64,000 nt of DNA from Roseibium salinum (GTDB taxonomy: Bacteria; Pseudomonadota; Alphaproteobacteria; Rhizobiales; Stappiaceae). The notes beneath the pieces were generated by a model, which was given only the letters and a program-made list of their open reading frames with translations, was not told where the DNA came from and made no database searches. A program made the translations under genes and the position numbers. Below are positions 1-10,028 of the stretch, in pieces; the first letter of the stretch is position 1, and each line of letters begins with the position of its first letter. The stretch spans positions 3,100,001-3,164,000 of the forward strand of contig NZ_JAPEVI010000003.1 in assembly GCF_026240905.1 (NCBI RefSeq), read 5' to 3'.

Positions 1-1
1 G

Positions 2-79
2 GACCTTGGCGAGCTGACCGAACAGATGCGCATCCACTGCTCCGAAACGCTGGCCACCAATCCGGACGCGGAATTCTGA
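2..79 (+). CDS. C-terminal end of an unidentified protein (5' truncated)
   Basis: An open frame runs in from the window edge and encodes 25 residues ending in NPDAEF before TGA. The fragment is hydrophilic and rich in acidic and polar residues. It is too short for me to assign a family. That it is the end of a real gene is inferred from its position 120 bases ahead of recQ on the same strand and from ordinary GC-rich codon use; it could be chance. Confidence 0.4.
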   Translation, partial: DLGELTEQMRIHCSETLATNPDAEF

Positions 80-199
80 CGCCTCCCTGACGTTTTCTGC
101 CGATGCGTCCTGCGTCATCCACAGGCGCGGGCCGGCGTTGATTGCCCTTGCGGCGCGAATAAGACATGGTGCTTGGGAAATCTGAGGAAGCATTGCCCC

Positions 200-2089
200 A
201 TGTCCGTTTCGCCCGCGACCGCCGCGGATGAAATCCCGCCCGTTCAGCCCCATGCCGCTCCGGCGATCCGCCCGGAACCGAAGCCGCTTGCCGTTTTGCA
301 GAAAGTGTTCGGCTACAGCAGTTTCAGGGGCAAGCAGCAGGCGGTCATCGAGACGCTGGTGGACGGCAACGATGCCGTCGTGCTGTTCCCGACCGGGGCC
401 GGCAAGTCTCTGTGCTACCAGATCCCGGCGCTCTGCCGGCGGGGCGTGGGTATCGTCGTTTCACCACTGATCGCGCTGATGAAGGATCAGGTAGGCGCCC
501 TGCGCGCCGCCGGCGTCAATGCCGCGGCCCTGAACTCGACCCTTTCCCCGGACGATCAGGCGGCCCTGCGCGAAAGCCTGCGGCGCGGGGAAATCGATCT
601 TCTGTATGTCACCCCCGAACGGCTCGGCAACGAGACGTTCCGCCGGTTCCTCGACACGCTCGAGATCTCGCTGTTCGCCATCGACGAGGCCCATTGCGTC
701 AGCCAGTGGGGCCACGATTTCCGGCCGGAATATCTGTCGCTGTCCTGCCTGAGCGAACGCTATCCGGGCGTGCCCCGCGTTGCCCTGACGGCGACCGCGG
801 ACCCGCACACGCAAAAGGACATCCTGGCGCGGCTGCAGCTGGAAGAGGCCGAGGTCTTTTCCACCAGTTTCGACCGGCCGAACATCCGCTACGAAATCGT
901 CGAGCGCACCAATCAGCGCCAGCAGTTGCTGGACTTTTTGAAAAAACACGAGGGCGAGAGCGGCATCGTCTACTGCCTGTCGCGGGCCAAGGTGGAAGAA
1001 ATCGCCGAGTGGCTGACGAGCAAGGGCACCAGGGCCCTTCCCTATCACGCGAGGCTGCCGGCGGAGCAACGCGCCGCGAACCAGGATGCCTTCCTCCTGG
1101 AAGAAGGACTTTGCCTTGTGGCCACCGTCGCCTTCGGCATGGGCATCGACAAGCCGGACGTGCGCTATGTCGCGCATCTGGACCTGCCCTCATCGGTGGA
1201 AGCCTACTATCAGGAAACCGGGCGCGCCGGACGCGACGGGGCACCTTCCGAAGCGTTCATGTCCTATGGCATGGCCGATCTGGTGCAGCGGCGGCGCATG
1301 ATCGCGGAAGGCGACGCGCCGGACGAGGTGAAGCGGGCGGAAAACGCCAAGCTGAACGCCCTGCTCGGCATCTGCGAAACCGCCGGCTGCCGCCGGCAGG
1401 CGCTGCTAGCCCATTTCGGCGAGACCTACCCGGAGCCCTGCGGCAATTGCGATACCTGCCTGTCACCGGTGGAGACCTGGGACGGAACGGAGGCGGCGCA
1501 GAAGCTGATGTCCGCCATCTACCGCACGGGGCAGCGCTTCGGCACCGGCCATGTCATCGACGTGCTGCTTGGCAAGACGAACGAGAAGATCTCCCGTTTC
1601 GGCCATGACAACCTGTCGGTTTTCGGCATCGGCCAGGACGTGGCGCAGAAGACATGGCAATCGATCGCCCGCCAGCTCGTTGCTGCCGGGTATGTGGACG
1701 TGGACCACGCCCAGTTCGGTGCGCTGGTGCTGACGGAAAAATCACGATCCGCCCTGCGCGGAGAAGAAAGGATCGCCCTGCGCCGGGACCGCAGCGCGGC
1801 CGGGCTGAAGAAGACCCGCAACTCCCGGACCGGCTCGATTGCCGATGAGCTCGACCACGATGACAAGCTCCTGTTCGAGCGCCTGCGGCGCCTCAGGACG
1901 CAGATCGCCCGCGACCAGAACGTGCCGCCCTATGTGGTCTTCCCCGATTCGACCCTTGCCGGCATTGCCGCGGCGCGCCCGGTCTCCGCGGACGCGCTGC
2001 TGGCCGTTTCCGGCGTCGGCCAGACCAAGCTGGAAAGATACGGCGCGGCGTTTCTCGACGTGGTCGAGGCCTTCGAAGCCGGCGTCTAG
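200..2089 (+). CDS. recQ: ATP-dependent DNA helicase RecQ
   Basis: This is a 3'-5' superfamily 2 DNA helicase of recombination and replication-fork repair, 629 residues, usual for bacterial RecQ. Visible motifs in order are the Walker A stretch [14 protein letters not shown], the DEAHC box with the RecQ-specific aromatic loop [13 protein letters not shown], motif [13 protein letters not shown], motif [14 protein letters not shown], four zinc-ligand cysteines including CGNCDTC in the RQC region, and a C-terminal HRDC domain in about the last 80 residues. I chose the ATG at 200 because GAGGA lies 11 bases upstream; an in-frame TTG at 173 would add nine residues but has no Shine-Dalgarno sequence. 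It is probably monocistronic. Confidence 0.96.
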   Translation: MSVSPATAADEIPPVQPHAAPAIRPEPKPLAVLQKVFGYSSFRGKQQAVIETLVDGNDAVVLFPTGAGKSLCYQIPALCRRGVGIVVSPLIALMKDQVGALRAAGVNAAALNSTLSPDDQAALRESLRRGEIDLLYVTPERLGNETFRRFLDTLEISLFAIDEAHCVSQWGHDFRPEYLSLSCLSERYPGVPRVALTATADPHTQKDILARLQLEEAEVFSTSFDRPNIRYEIVERTNQRQQLLDFLKKHEGESGIVYCLSRAKVEEIAEWLTSKGTRALPYHARLPAEQRAANQDAFLLEEGLCLVATVAFGMGIDKPDVRYVAHLDLPSSVEAYYQETGRAGRDGAPSEAFMSYGMADLVQRRRMIAEGDAPDEVKRAENAKLNALLGICETAGCRRQALLAHFGETYPEPCGNCDTCLSPVETWDGTEAAQKLMSAIYRTGQRFGTGHVIDVLLGKTNEKISRFGHDNLSVFGIGQDVAQKTWQSIARQLVAAGYVDVDHAQFGALVLTEKSRSALRGEERIALRRDRSAAGLKKTRNSRTGSIADELDHDDKLLFERLRRLRTQIARDQNVPPYVVFPDSTLAGIAAARPVSADALLAVSGVGQTKLERYGAAFLDVVEAFEAGV

Positions 2090-2172
2090 ATGTTTAGCCA
2101 AGATCCTTAACCTTAATGATTTCTTGAGAATTTTGCGGGAAGAAACCCCTATAGGTTGCAAGGGGTATTCAC

Positions 2173-2832
2173 ATGCGTTTTCCTTCCATTTTCCTGGTCG
2201 CCGTGGCCGGCTTTTCGTCGGCACCGATGGCGGCCGACATTCCCGTAAACGAGATGCCCGCCGCCGATTTCGGCACGGTCGAACAATTGCGGCTGACCCG
2301 GGCCGACTGGACGGGTTTCAATGCCGTTGTTTTCGCCGGTGGCGGATTTTTGAGCGGCACGGACAGTCTGGGACTGGACGCGTTCTTCCGCTCGGGCCTG
2401 GTCGGCGGCTCGATCGGCTACGATCAGCAAGCCAACCGCGTCATTTTCGGCGCGAGCCTGGAAGGTGCGCTGACGAATTTCCGGGGCGACACCAGATCCG
2501 GCAGCGCGCGGCAGAGCTCCAACTGGCTGAGTGCCGCCACGGTCCGCATCGGATATGACGCCGGACGCTTCATGCCTTACCTTTCGGCCGGGGTCGGCTT
2601 CGGCAACTACAAGGTCGAGCGCAAGAGTGATGGCGCCTCGGATGAAAACATCCATGTCGGCTTCGTGGCCGGCGGCGGTGTCGAAGCCCGCCTCACCGAC
2701 AATGTTTTTGCGCGGGTGGATTACAAGCACTACCAGTTTGACGAAAAGACATACAACGTTTCGGGCTGGTCGCCTTTTTCCGCCGACGGCAATGCCGACG
2801 TCTTCAATGCCGGCATCGGGCATCGGTTCTAG
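2173..2832 (+). CDS. Small outer-membrane beta-barrel protein (Omp25/Omp31-like)
   Basis: The 219-residue product starts with a Sec signal peptide (hydrophobic core FLVAVAGFS, probable cleavage after PMAA). The rest has many alternating hydrophobic/polar strands with Gly and aromatic residues, such as FMPYLSAGVGFGNYKV and VFARVDYKHYQF. It ends FNAGIGHRF, and a terminal phenylalanine is typical of BAM-inserted barrels. Size and pattern fit the eight-stranded outer-membrane beta-barrel family that includes the Omp25/Omp31 proteins of Hyphomicrobiales. The role is probably structural or surface protection; no ligand can be inferred. It has its own start 83 bases after recQ. Confidence 0.8.
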   Translation: MRFPSIFLVAVAGFSSAPMAADIPVNEMPAADFGTVEQLRLTRADWTGFNAVVFAGGGFLSGTDSLGLDAFFRSGLVGGSIGYDQQANRVIFGASLEGALTNFRGDTRSGSARQSSNWLSAATVRIGYDAGRFMPYLSAGVGFGNYKVERKSDGASDENIHVGFVAGGGVEARLTDNVFARVDYKHYQFDEKTYNVSGWSPFSADGNADVFNAGIGHRF

Positions 2833-2909
2833 GGTCTGTGGAGCTCAGGCACGACCGATTGTGAAAGGCGGCCACTGGCAACTGAGGTTTGCCGGCAGGT
2901 CCTGCCTAT

Positions 2910-3041
2910 CCTTCGTCATTCCGGCCAGGCGTAGCGCGCGCCGGAACCGGAGAGCCATTAGCTTTGCATTTCTATACGGAAGACCTCGGCTCGCCGATCC
3001 CGGATCTTCGCTTCGCTGGGTCCGGGAGGACAATCCGAAGG
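2910..3041. repeat. Degenerate palindromic intergenic repeat
   Basis: Between the barrel gene and msrA lies non-coding sequence with imperfect inverted ends: CCTTCGTCATTCCGG at 2910-2924 against CCGGGAGGACAATCCGAAGG at 3022-3041. An inner hairpin TCCCGGA/TCCGGGA spans 2998-3026. The CGTCATTCCGG...GATCCCGGATCTTCGC arrangement resembles repeats scattered through alphaproteobacterial genomes, which usually lie between genes at transcript ends. Arm mismatches suggest a decayed copy. Confidence 0.55.
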
Positions 3042-3066
3042 TTTGACATAGGTCGCAGGCGGGCCT

Positions 3067-3711
3067 TTACCCGCCGGCTTTCGGCAATCCCTTGAAAGCT
3101 TCGCCGCCCCACACAGCCTTCACCCGCGCATCGCGGCCGCAGCCTTTGCGGTAGCCTTCGTAGGCCTCGGCGCGGGTGACGTAACCAAAGCGGGTCAGGG
3201 TGCGCACGTCGCTCTTGTAAAAGCCCTGATGGTAGTCTTCCGCCGGCCAGAAGGCAGCCGGGTCTTCGACCGGCGTGACGACCTTTGCGTCCAGCACCTG
3301 CTGCGCTTCTTCGATTTCCGCCTTTGCCTGGCGCGCCTGTTCCTCGTCCAGCGGATAGATCGCGCTGGAATAGCCGAAGCCGCGGTCGCAGAACTGGCCG
3401 CCGGGATCGGTCACGTCGATGGTGCGCAGGAATATCCCGACCAGATCGCCGTAGCTCAGTTTGCTCTGGTCAAAGTCGACCTTCACCACCTCGCGGTGCC
3501 CGCCGCGCTCGTAGGTCTTGTAGGTCGGATCCTCGGTCTCTCCGCCCGCATAGCCGGAAACGACCTCGCGCACGGCGGGCAGCTTTTCAAGGTCCGCCTC
3601 CACGCACCAGAAACAGCCTCCGGCGAGAATGGCCGTTTCCGCCTGTGCGGGAACGAGCGGAGCCGCACCGGCAAGGGCGGTAGCGAGAAACAGCGGCAGC
3701 AAGCGCTTCAT
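3067..3711 (-). CDS. msrA: Peptide-methionine (S)-S-oxide reductase MsrA, exported form
   Basis: MsrA reduces the S epimer of methionine sulfoxide in proteins. The catalytic motif is AGGCFWCVE around residue 32, with the nucleophilic Cys in GCFW. It is followed by the family signatures VVSGYAGG, HREVVKVDFD and GQFCDRGFGYSSAIY. The 214 residues begin with a clear Sec signal peptide ending AQAE, so the enzyme should act in the periplasm. The residue after GCFW is Cys where many MsrA have Gly, and further cysteines (QFCDRG, KGCGRDA) could act in resolving the disulfide. It stands alone, convergent with the barrel gene. Confidence 0.95.
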   Translation of the reverse strand: MKRLLPLFLATALAGAAPLVPAQAETAILAGGCFWCVEADLEKLPAVREVVSGYAGGETEDPTYKTYERGGHREVVKVDFDQSKLSYGDLVGIFLRTIDVTDPGGQFCDRGFGYSSAIYPLDEEQARQAKAEIEEAQQVLDAKVVTPVEDPAAFWPAEDYHQGFYKSDVRTLTRFGYVTRAEAYEGYRKGCGRDARVKAVWGGEAFKGLPKAGG

Positions 3712-3860
3712 GACAGGTCCTCCATTGTTGCCGCTAGAGGTAACGTGCCGGGCCGCGCGGGCAACTCAACTCCGCTTTGTCCTTGCGCAAAAGACCGTGA
3801 GGGTGCCGTGATGGCAGAGCGGATTTCATTTCTTCGGGACCTTTCCCGGGGGCAGAACGC

Positions 3861-3884
3861 GAAGACGGGCAAAGGCCCGTCTTC
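3861..3884. terminator. Stem-loop between msrA and creD
   Basis: A perfect 10-bp stem GAAGACGGGC / GCCCGTCTTC with an AAAG loop lies 16 bases past the creD stop. There is no strong T run on either strand, so it may be an RNA-stabilising 3' end or a weak terminator for creD. Confidence 0.5.
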
Positions 3885-3899
3885 CGTCTGTGATCCAGG

Positions 3900-5318
3900 C
3901 TATGCCGTCATGGGTACGGTTCTACCGGACCAGTCGATCTTCTGGGTGACGAACATGGTTGCGGCCAGGGAGATGAACGCGATCGCGGAGCCGATCAGCA
4001 GGGCATAGTCCTGTTCCTGCATCAGGGCGAAGAGCACGGAGAAGATCACCGCCAGCACGAGCAACATGGTCAGTCCGGCGGTACGGCTCTTGAGGGACGT
4101 GCCGACATAGACCGCGTTGAGGACGGTCGCCGCCGCTGCCGCAATCAGATAGGCGGGGCCGTAGCCGGCATGTTCGGCAAAGGCGAGCAGCATCACGTAG
4201 AAGATGATGAGAGCCAGTCCGACCAGGCCGTACTGGATCCAGTGGAACCGCCAACCGGTCCGCATTTCCAGAACGAAGACCGCTAGGAAGGTCAGGCTTA
4301 TGAAGCCGATGGCGTATTTCAGCGACCGGGAAATCGTCTGGTAGAAGTTGACCGGGTCGACGAACTTCACCCCCAGAAGCTTGTCCTGGAGCGGCAACTG
4401 ATCGGTTTCCTGTACGCCCGGCGTGCCGCGGGCGAGATAGGGAATGGTCCAGTCGGCCTCAAAGCCGGTGTCCGAGATCGTCCGGGTTTCCGGCAGGAAA
4501 GTACCGGTAAATCCCGGATGCGGCCAATCCGACTGCAGGGCCACCTTGGTCGTCTGACCGGCAGGGGCGACATAGAATGCCGTGGAACCGTTGAGCTGGA
4601 GTGGAATATTGAAGGAAAAGCCGTTGCGCCATTTTGGCGCCGGGACGGCGGCATTGATCCCGGACGACTGCAGGGAGCGGACGGTGTCGGAAGCATTCCG
4701 GGAGAGGAGCCCGAGCCCGGGTTCGAACGGAATGGCCTGGACACCGTCCAGCGCCAGCACCACTTCGCTCTTGAGCGCCGTGACATCGCCGATGCCGATC
4801 ACCAGAACCGCCTTGTCCGCCGCTACGTCGATCGTGCCGCCATGGCGCGGCTCGAACATCGCTTCCGGCGGGCGCGCGAACGCTCCCTTCAAATTGAAGC
4901 GGCCCTTGTAGACGGGGAGCGAATAGATGGATTTCCGGCGCTCTTCCACCGTGATGTCCCCGGCCACCTCCAGCTTCTTGGGAAACAGGACGGCGGTGCG
5001 CTGGTGAATTTCGGTCCTGGCCTTGTTGCCCGATCCCGTGACACGGGTCTCGCTGAACGGGACGACGAGGTAGGGCCCGTTGACCGCCTGCACCCCGCCC
5101 CAGGACTTCGCAATGTCGACCGCCACGTCCCGTGCCCGGTCCGCGCGCTCTTCTATGAGGACCCAGACAAAGGTGCTGGGCACCATGAGCATCAGTGTGA
5201 CGAAGCCGATCAGCACCAGCTTGGCGGCCGGAGAATTGAAGAACGCAAGAGATCTGCCGGCCGGCGGCTGCCGGCCGGATGGCGCATCGGAAGAATTCAG
5301 ATCCGTATCGCTCGTCAT
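3900..5318 (-). CDS. creD: Inner membrane protein CreD family
   Basis: The 472-residue product matches the CreD (Cet) inner-membrane family. It has an N-terminal hydrophobic helix (AKLVLIGFVTLMLMVPSTFVW), the conserved juxtamembrane start of the periplasmic domain (SWGGVQAVNGPYLVVPF), a large extracytoplasmic beta-rich domain, and about five transmembrane helices from residue 330 onward. In enterobacteria CreD is the main effector of the CreBC two-component system; no creABC genes are nearby, so control here is unknown. I chose the ATG at 5318, preceded by GAAAGGG, over a longer frame of about 85 unrelated residues that would run into sdhB. Confidence 0.88.
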   Translation of the reverse strand: MTSDTDLNSSDAPSGRQPPAGRSLAFFNSPAAKLVLIGFVTLMLMVPSTFVWVLIEERADRARDVAVDIAKSWGGVQAVNGPYLVVPFSETRVTGSGNKARTEIHQRTAVLFPKKLEVAGDITVEERRKSIYSLPVYKGRFNLKGAFARPPEAMFEPRHGGTIDVAADKAVLVIGIGDVTALKSEVVLALDGVQAIPFEPGLGLLSRNASDTVRSLQSSGINAAVPAPKWRNGFSFNIPLQLNGSTAFYVAPAGQTTKVALQSDWPHPGFTGTFLPETRTISDTGFEADWTIPYLARGTPGVQETDQLPLQDKLLGVKFVDPVNFYQTISRSLKYAIGFISLTFLAVFVLEMRTGWRFHWIQYGLVGLALIIFYVMLLAFAEHAGYGPAYLIAAAAATVLNAVYVGTSLKSRTAGLTMLLVLAVIFSVLFALMQEQDYALLIGSAIAFISLAATMFVTQKIDWSGRTVPMTA

Positions 5319-5480
5319 ATGGCACAACCCTTTCAATGATGGGTGCCCGCAGGTTACGGGCGCCCGGTCAATGGGCTGAGGATCGCGGTTCTTTCGGGAG
5401 TTTCCGGGGCGGAAATGCGGGACTTTCCAGCAGGGTTTCAGCAGATTTCGTGCAGGGGCCCGAATGACAATCGGGCAAAT

Positions 5481-5506
5481 GAAAAGGCCGCCTCGAGCGG
5501 CGGCCT
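5481..5506 (-). terminator. Rho-independent terminator of the sdh operon
   Basis: On the minus strand an 8-bp stem AGGCCGCC/GGCGGCCT with a six-base loop is followed by TTTTC. It lies 27 bases past the sdhB stop and ends the operon before creD. Confidence 0.8.
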
Positions 5507-5532
5507 CCACGAACAGCACATGGGTCCGAAAA

Positions 5533-6315
5533 TCAGACCCGCCGTTCCACGAGCATCTTCTTGATCTCGGCAATGGCCTTTGCCGGATTGAGGCCCTTGG
5601 GGCAGGCCTGCGTGCAGTTCATGATGGTGTGGCAGCGGTAGAGGCGGAAGGGATCTTCCAGATTGTCCAGGCGCTCGCCGGTTGCCTCGTCGCGGCTGTC
5701 GATCAGCCAGCGGTAGGCCTGCAGCAGGACCGCCGGACCGAGATAGCGGTCGCCGTTCCACCAGTAGCTGGGGCAGGAGGTGGAGCAGCAGGCACACAGG
5801 ATGCACTCATAGAGACCATCCAGCTTCTCCCGGTCTTCATGAGACTGGAGCCATTCCTTTTCCGGCGGGGGCGATATGGTCTTCAACCAGGGCTCGATCG
5901 AGCGGTGCTGGGCGTAGAAGCGGGTCAGATCCGGCACGAGGTCCTTGACCACGGGCATGTGCGGCAGCGGGTAGATCTTGACCACGTCGCCGGCGATCTC
6001 GTCCATGCCCTTGGTGCAGGCCAGGGTGTTGGTGCCGTCGATGTTCATCGCACACGAACCGCAGATCCCTTCGCGGCAGGAGCGGCGGAAGGTCAGGGTA
6101 GGGTCGATCTTGTTCTTGATGTAGATGAGGCCGTCCAGAACCATCGGACCGCAGTCGTCGGCATCGATAAAATAGGTATCGACCCGTGGATTGCGGCCAT
6201 CGTCCGGGTTCCAGCGGTAGATGCGGTACTCACGCACATTGGTCGCGCCTTCCGGCTTGTCCCACACCTTGCCTGCCGTCACCTGGGAGTTCCGGGGTAG
6301 CGTCAGCTGAACCAT
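5533..6315 (-). CDS. sdhB: Succinate dehydrogenase iron-sulfur subunit SdhB
   Basis: SdhB passes electrons from the flavin of SdhA to ubiquinone. All three cluster motifs are visible in the 260 residues: [2Fe-2S] ligands in [12 protein letters not shown] with the later C of NTLAC, the [4Fe-4S] motif [12 protein letters not shown], and the [3Fe-4S]/[4Fe-4S] cysteines in [17 protein letters not shown]. The start MVQLTLPR is chosen because it matches the family N-terminus. Its likely Shine-Dalgarno GGAG lies in the last codons of the upstream methyltransferase gene, only four bases away, so translation is probably coupled to that gene. It is the last gene of the operon. Confidence 0.97.
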   Translation of the reverse strand: MVQLTLPRNSQVTAGKVWDKPEGATNVREYRIYRWNPDDGRNPRVDTYFIDADDCGPMVLDGLIYIKNKIDPTLTFRRSCREGICGSCAMNIDGTNTLACTKGMDEIAGDVVKIYPLPHMPVVKDLVPDLTRFYAQHRSIEPWLKTISPPPEKEWLQSHEDREKLDGLYECILCACCSTSCPSYWWNGDRYLGPAVLLQAYRWLIDSRDEATGERLDNLEDPFRLYRCHTIMNCTQACPKGLNPAKAIAEIKKMLVERRV

Positions 6316-6319
6316 CTCG

Positions 6320-7219
6320 TTACTGCTCCGCGTTGGGCCCTGGAGTCGCGTCCGGGCCGGTTGGTCCTGCGGCCCGCTCGCCGAGCTCGAAGACCATGTT
6401 GTCATTCGTCTGGCCGGTCACCTTGTAGCCCCGGCTTGCCAGTTCGTGCAGGCAATCCTCGGACCAGTAGGGCCGGCAATTTGTTTCCAGCAGGATCACG
6501 CGGGGCCAGAGGCGTATGTCCGCGTGCCTGAGGAAGGGAAGCACCACCCGGTCCTCGAACCCTTCCACATCCACTTTCAGAACATCGATCCGCGCCAGCC
6601 CGTGCTCCTCGGCAATCGCCGTCAGCGGACGCAGCTTCATGAAGGTGGGCGTCCAGTCGCCCGCCCACTCGCCGGTGGTCAGGTCCTTCACGAAGGTGGC
6701 AAAGCCGCAATTGCTCGGCTCCTGCCACAGCGGCAGCGTTTCCTCGCGCGGGCCGACCGCCGAATTGACGACGGCCACGTTGTGCAGCTCGTTGGCGCGC
6801 ACATTGAACGCCAGCTTGTCCGCGGTCTGCGGGTTGGCCTCGATCGCCAGAACCTCGGCGCCGAGACCGGCGGCGAATATGGAATAGGAGCCGATATTGG
6901 CACCGATATCGACGAAGACCTTGCCGTGCCCCAGATGCGGCGCGATCAGCCGGTGTTCCTCGCGCTCGGGCAGCCGGCCCTTGGCGAGGATCTTGCGGTC
7001 GTCGTAATTCTCGCCCGGATAGATCCGGAACTTCAGACCGTCCGCCTCAAGGTCGTACGGTCCCTTGAAGAACCGCGAGACCAGGGAGCGGATCCGCCGG
7101 CGCACCTGTCTGGAGAGATCGTGGCGGTCGGCAAGACGCCAGGCAGCCCGGACCAGCCGTTCGGCCGGATAGGTGCCGAACGGGCTGCTCGTGTCCAGTT
7201 GGGTCGCCGCCTGGCTCAA
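6320..7219 (-). CDS. FkbM-family SAM-dependent methyltransferase inside the sdh operon
   Basis: The 299-residue protein has a Rossmann methyltransferase core: motif [18 protein letters not shown] near residue 108, the acidic SAM-ribose strand [17 protein letters not shown], and the FkbM signature [16 protein letters not shown]. FkbM proteins usually O-methylate sugars or secondary metabolites; the substrate here cannot be read from sequence. It starts at TTG with a strong AGGAG seven bases upstream (7227-7231). It lies between sdhA (113-base gap) and sdhB (4-base gap) on the same strand with no terminator visible, so it should be made with succinate dehydrogenase. Residues 1-100 are basic and helical and the C-terminal tail is Pro/Gly-rich. 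The family call is firm, the role unknown. Confidence 0.88.
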   Translation of the reverse strand: MSQAATQLDTSSPFGTYPAERLVRAAWRLADRHDLSRQVRRRIRSLVSRFFKGPYDLEADGLKFRIYPGENYDDRKILAKGRLPEREEHRLIAPHLGHGKVFVDIGANIGSYSIFAAGLGAEVLAIEANPQTADKLAFNVRANELHNVAVVNSAVGPREETLPLWQEPSNCGFATFVKDLTTGEWAGDWTPTFMKLRPLTAIAEEHGLARIDVLKVDVEGFEDRVVLPFLRHADIRLWPRVILLETNCRPYWSEDCLHELASRGYKVTGQTNDNMVFELGERAAGPTGPDATPGPNAEQ

Positions 7220-7332
7220 TACAGTGCTCCTAGATCAACCTGCATTCGGGCCGCAGTGCCTGGATGCAGGAGCGTTGATCGCTTTCAAAAATTGCCAGAA
7301 CATCTTCTGCGCCATTTCCGGCGTAGGATGCC

Positions 7333-9158
7333 CTAGTAGACACGCGCCTTCGGCGCGATCTTTTTCGGGTCGATGCCGCCTTGCTCCAAGGTGGTCAGCT
7401 GGTCGAGAACGACCGGACGGTAGTCCAGCGTCACATCGCCGGCCTCGTTCACCCTGGCCAGCGTATGCTTGCGCCAGTTCTCGTCGTCGCGGCCTGCGAA
7501 CGGACCGTCCTTGTAGTCCTCGCGGGCGTGGGCGCCGCGGCTTTCCTTGCGGGCTTCCGCGCCGTAGACCGTGGTGATCGCGTTGGCCATCAGGTTCTCC
7601 AGCTCCAGTGTCTCCACCAGATCGGAGTTCCAGATCATCGAGCGGTCGGTGACCCTGAGGTCCTTCAATTCGCCCCAGATGTCGGAAAGACGCTTGCAGC
7701 CCTGCTCCAGGGTTTTCTGGGTGCGGAAGACGGCCGCGTCCTCCTGCATGGCGCGCTGCATCTTGTCGCGCAGATCGGCGGTCGGGATTGCGCCGTTCGC
7801 GTTGCGCAGCCGGTCGAAGCGGTCCATGACCTTGTCACAGCTCGCTTCGTTCGGGGTCGGGACGGATTCCTTCGGATCGACCACTTCCGCTGCCCTGATG
7901 GCGGAGGCGCGGCCGAAGACCACAAGATCGATCAGGGAATTGGAGCCAAGACGGTTGGCGCCGTGAACCGATGCGCAGCCGGCTTCGCCGACAGCCATGA
8001 GGCCGGGCTGGATGCGGTTCGGATTGTCGCTGTCCGCGTTCAGGACCTCGCCCCAGTAATTGGTCGGAACGCCGCCCATGTTGTAGTGAACGGTCGGCAG
8101 GACCGGGATCGGTTCCTTGGTCACATCGACGCCGGCGAAGATGCGGGCGCTTTCCGAAATACCCGGCAGGCGCTCGGCCAGCATCGCCGGATCCAGGTGG
8201 TCCAGATGCAGGAAGATGTGGTCCTTCTCCTTGCCGACACCGCGGCCTTCGCGGATCTCCATGGTCATGCAGCGGGAGACGACGTCACGGGAGGCCAGAT
8301 CCTTGGCCGACGGCGCATAGCGCTCCATGAAGCGTTCGCCTTCGGAGTTGACCAGATAGCCGCCTTCGCCGCGGGCCCCTTCGGTGATCAGGCAGCCGGA
8401 GCCGTAGATGCCGGTCGGGTGGAACTGGACGAATTCCATATCCTGCAGCGGCAGGCCCGCACGGGCCACCATGCCGCCGCCGTCGCCGGTGCAGGTGTGG
8501 GCGGAGGTCGCGGAGAAATAGGCCCGGCCGTAACCGCCGGTCGCCAGGACCACCATCTTGGCCGCGAAGCGGTGAATGGTACCGTCGTCGAGGTTCCACG
8601 CGATCACGCCCTGGCAGACGCCGTCCTCGGACATGATCAGGTCGAGGGCGAAATACTCGACATAGAATTCCGCGTTGTTGCGCAGGGACTGGCCGTAGAG
8701 CGTGTGCAGGATGGCGTGGCCGGTCCGGTCGGCCGCCGCGCAGGTGCGCTGCACGGGGGGCCTTCGCCGTAGTTCTGCATGTGGCCGCCAAAAGGGCGCT
8801 GGTAGATGCGGCCGTCTTCGGTCCGCGAGAACGGCACGCCGTAATGCTCCAGCTCATAGACCGCCTTGGGCGCTTCCCGGGCGAGATATTCCATGGCGTC
8901 GACATCGCCGAGCCAGTCGGAGCCCTTGACCGTGTCGTACATGTGCCATTCCCAGCAATCCGGCGTCATGTTCTTCAGGGACGCGGCGATGCCGCCCTGG
9001 GCAGCCACCGTGTGGGAGCGTGTCGGGAACACCTTGGTGATGCAGGCGGTGCGCAGCCCCTGCTCGGCCATGCCGAGTGTCGCGCGCAGGCCCGCGCCTC
9101 CGGCGCCGACAACGACCACGTCATGGGTATGGTCGACGAATTCATACGTCCTGGCCAT
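7333..9158 (-). CDS. sdhA: Succinate dehydrogenase flavoprotein SdhA (frame broken at a C run)
   Basis: SdhA oxidises succinate to fumarate using covalent FAD. The N-terminal part has the FAD-binding motif [12 protein letters not shown] and the SHTVAAQGG segment with the flavin-linking His. The second part has [21 protein letters not shown] and the other active-site signatures, and ends KARVY. The two parts are in different frames. At 8755-8760 the plus strand has six G; one more base restores [21 protein letters not shown] and a 608-residue protein of normal length. The ATG at 9158 follows GGAGG overlapping the sdhD stop. A base-calling error is likelier than true loss, because nothing else in the gene is eroded. 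Confidence 0.93.
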
Positions 9159-9163
9159 CCGGG

Positions 9164-9547
9164 TTAACCTCCAAAGCCAATCTTGAGCACTGCGAAAATG
9201 CAGCCGAAACCGATAAAGGCGCAGAAGAAAATGTTCGCCATCAGCGCTATGAACTTGATGCCTTCGGCATGGATGTAATCTTCAATGATCACCTGCATGC
9301 CGAGCTTCATGTGATAGGTGCCGGAGAGGATCACCAGGAGCAGGACGATCGAGATGAGCGGGTTCCGCAGCATCTCGACCACGTCGCCGTGCGAGGAGCC
9401 CTGCATGGAGATCACCAGGATCACGAAGAACGAGATCAGGAACAGGTTGGCGACCGCTGTCAGCCTCTGCTTCCAGAAGTGGTCGGTGCCCTCCTTGGCC
9501 GAGCCGAGGCCGCGAACCTTGTTGAGCGGGGTGCGCATATCCTTCAT
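9164..9547 (-). CDS. sdhD: Succinate dehydrogenase membrane anchor SdhD
   Basis: This small hydrophobic anchor of complex II carries the haem b and quinone site together with SdhC. The 127 residues contain three transmembrane helices ([55 protein letters not shown]). The segment [18 protein letters not shown] holds the conserved haem-region His and the Asp-Tyr pair near the quinone site. AAGGAGA precedes the ATG. It begins 10 bases after sdhC and ends 5 bases before sdhA. Confidence 0.95.
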   Translation of the reverse strand: MKDMRTPLNKVRGLGSAKEGTDHFWKQRLTAVANLFLISFFVILVISMQGSSHGDVVEMLRNPLISIVLLLVILSGTYHMKLGMQVIIEDYIHAEGIKFIALMANIFFCAFIGFGCIFAVLKIGFGG

Positions 9548-9557
9548 GACGCTCTCC

Positions 9558-9956
9558 TTAGCGAACCGCGTAGCCGATGATCCACAGGATCAGCGTCAGG
9601 GAAACGGAGCCGATGATGTTGGCCCTGGCGAGCCATATGCGGGCTTTTTCGCCGAAGCCGGCACCCGTATCCCAGATGAGATGGCGCAGTCCGCCGAGCA
9701 TGTGGTGCACCAGGGCCCAGGTGAAGCCGAACAGGACGAGCCGGCCGATGATGGATCCGTAGATGCCGTTGACCAGATCGAAATAGGACGGACCCGCGGC
9801 GGCGGCGATCAGCCACCAGGCCAGGAAGATGGTGCCGAAATAGAGCGCCGCGCCCGTCATGCGGTGCAGGATCGACATGACCATCGTGATGATCGGTCTA
9901 TAAATCTGAAGATGGGGCGACAGCGGGCGGTTGCCCCGCAGATCGGCGTTCGACAT
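9558..9956 (-). CDS. sdhC: Succinate dehydrogenase cytochrome b556 subunit SdhC
   Basis: The first gene of the operon encodes the 132-residue anchor with family signatures RPLSPHLQIYRP and SILHRMTGAALYFG (quinone-site Ser and Arg region), then LVHHMLGGLRHLIWD with the haem-ligating His. Three transmembrane helices are evident. GAGAGG lies before the ATG and the operon promoter is about 70 bases upstream. Confidence 0.96.
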   Translation of the reverse strand: MSNADLRGNRPLSPHLQIYRPIITMVMSILHRMTGAALYFGTIFLAWWLIAAAAGPSYFDLVNGIYGSIIGRLVLFGFTWALVHHMLGGLRHLIWDTGAGFGEKARIWLARANIIGSVSLTLILWIIGYAVR

Positions 9957-10028
9957 GGAATTCCTCTCCCGTACGACGCTGCCTTCCGTTCACGTAAACG
10001 TAAGCAAATCAAAGCGTTGTCTAGAGGG

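Noticed and set aside
2910..3041. CRISPR-like or mobile element origin for the repeats at 2.9 and 39.6 kb
   Set aside because: Each is a single palindrome without spacers, cas genes or transposase; they fit dispersed intergenic palindromes.
3229..4008. Long plus-strand open frame opposite msrA and creD
   Set aside because: It is antisense to two genes with clear family motifs; its residue composition is that of a GC-rich mirror frame with no domain.
7381..8772. 463-codon plus-strand frame opposite sdhA
   Set aside because: A complementary-frame shadow of sdhA; rich in His, Gly and Ala without recognisable motifs.
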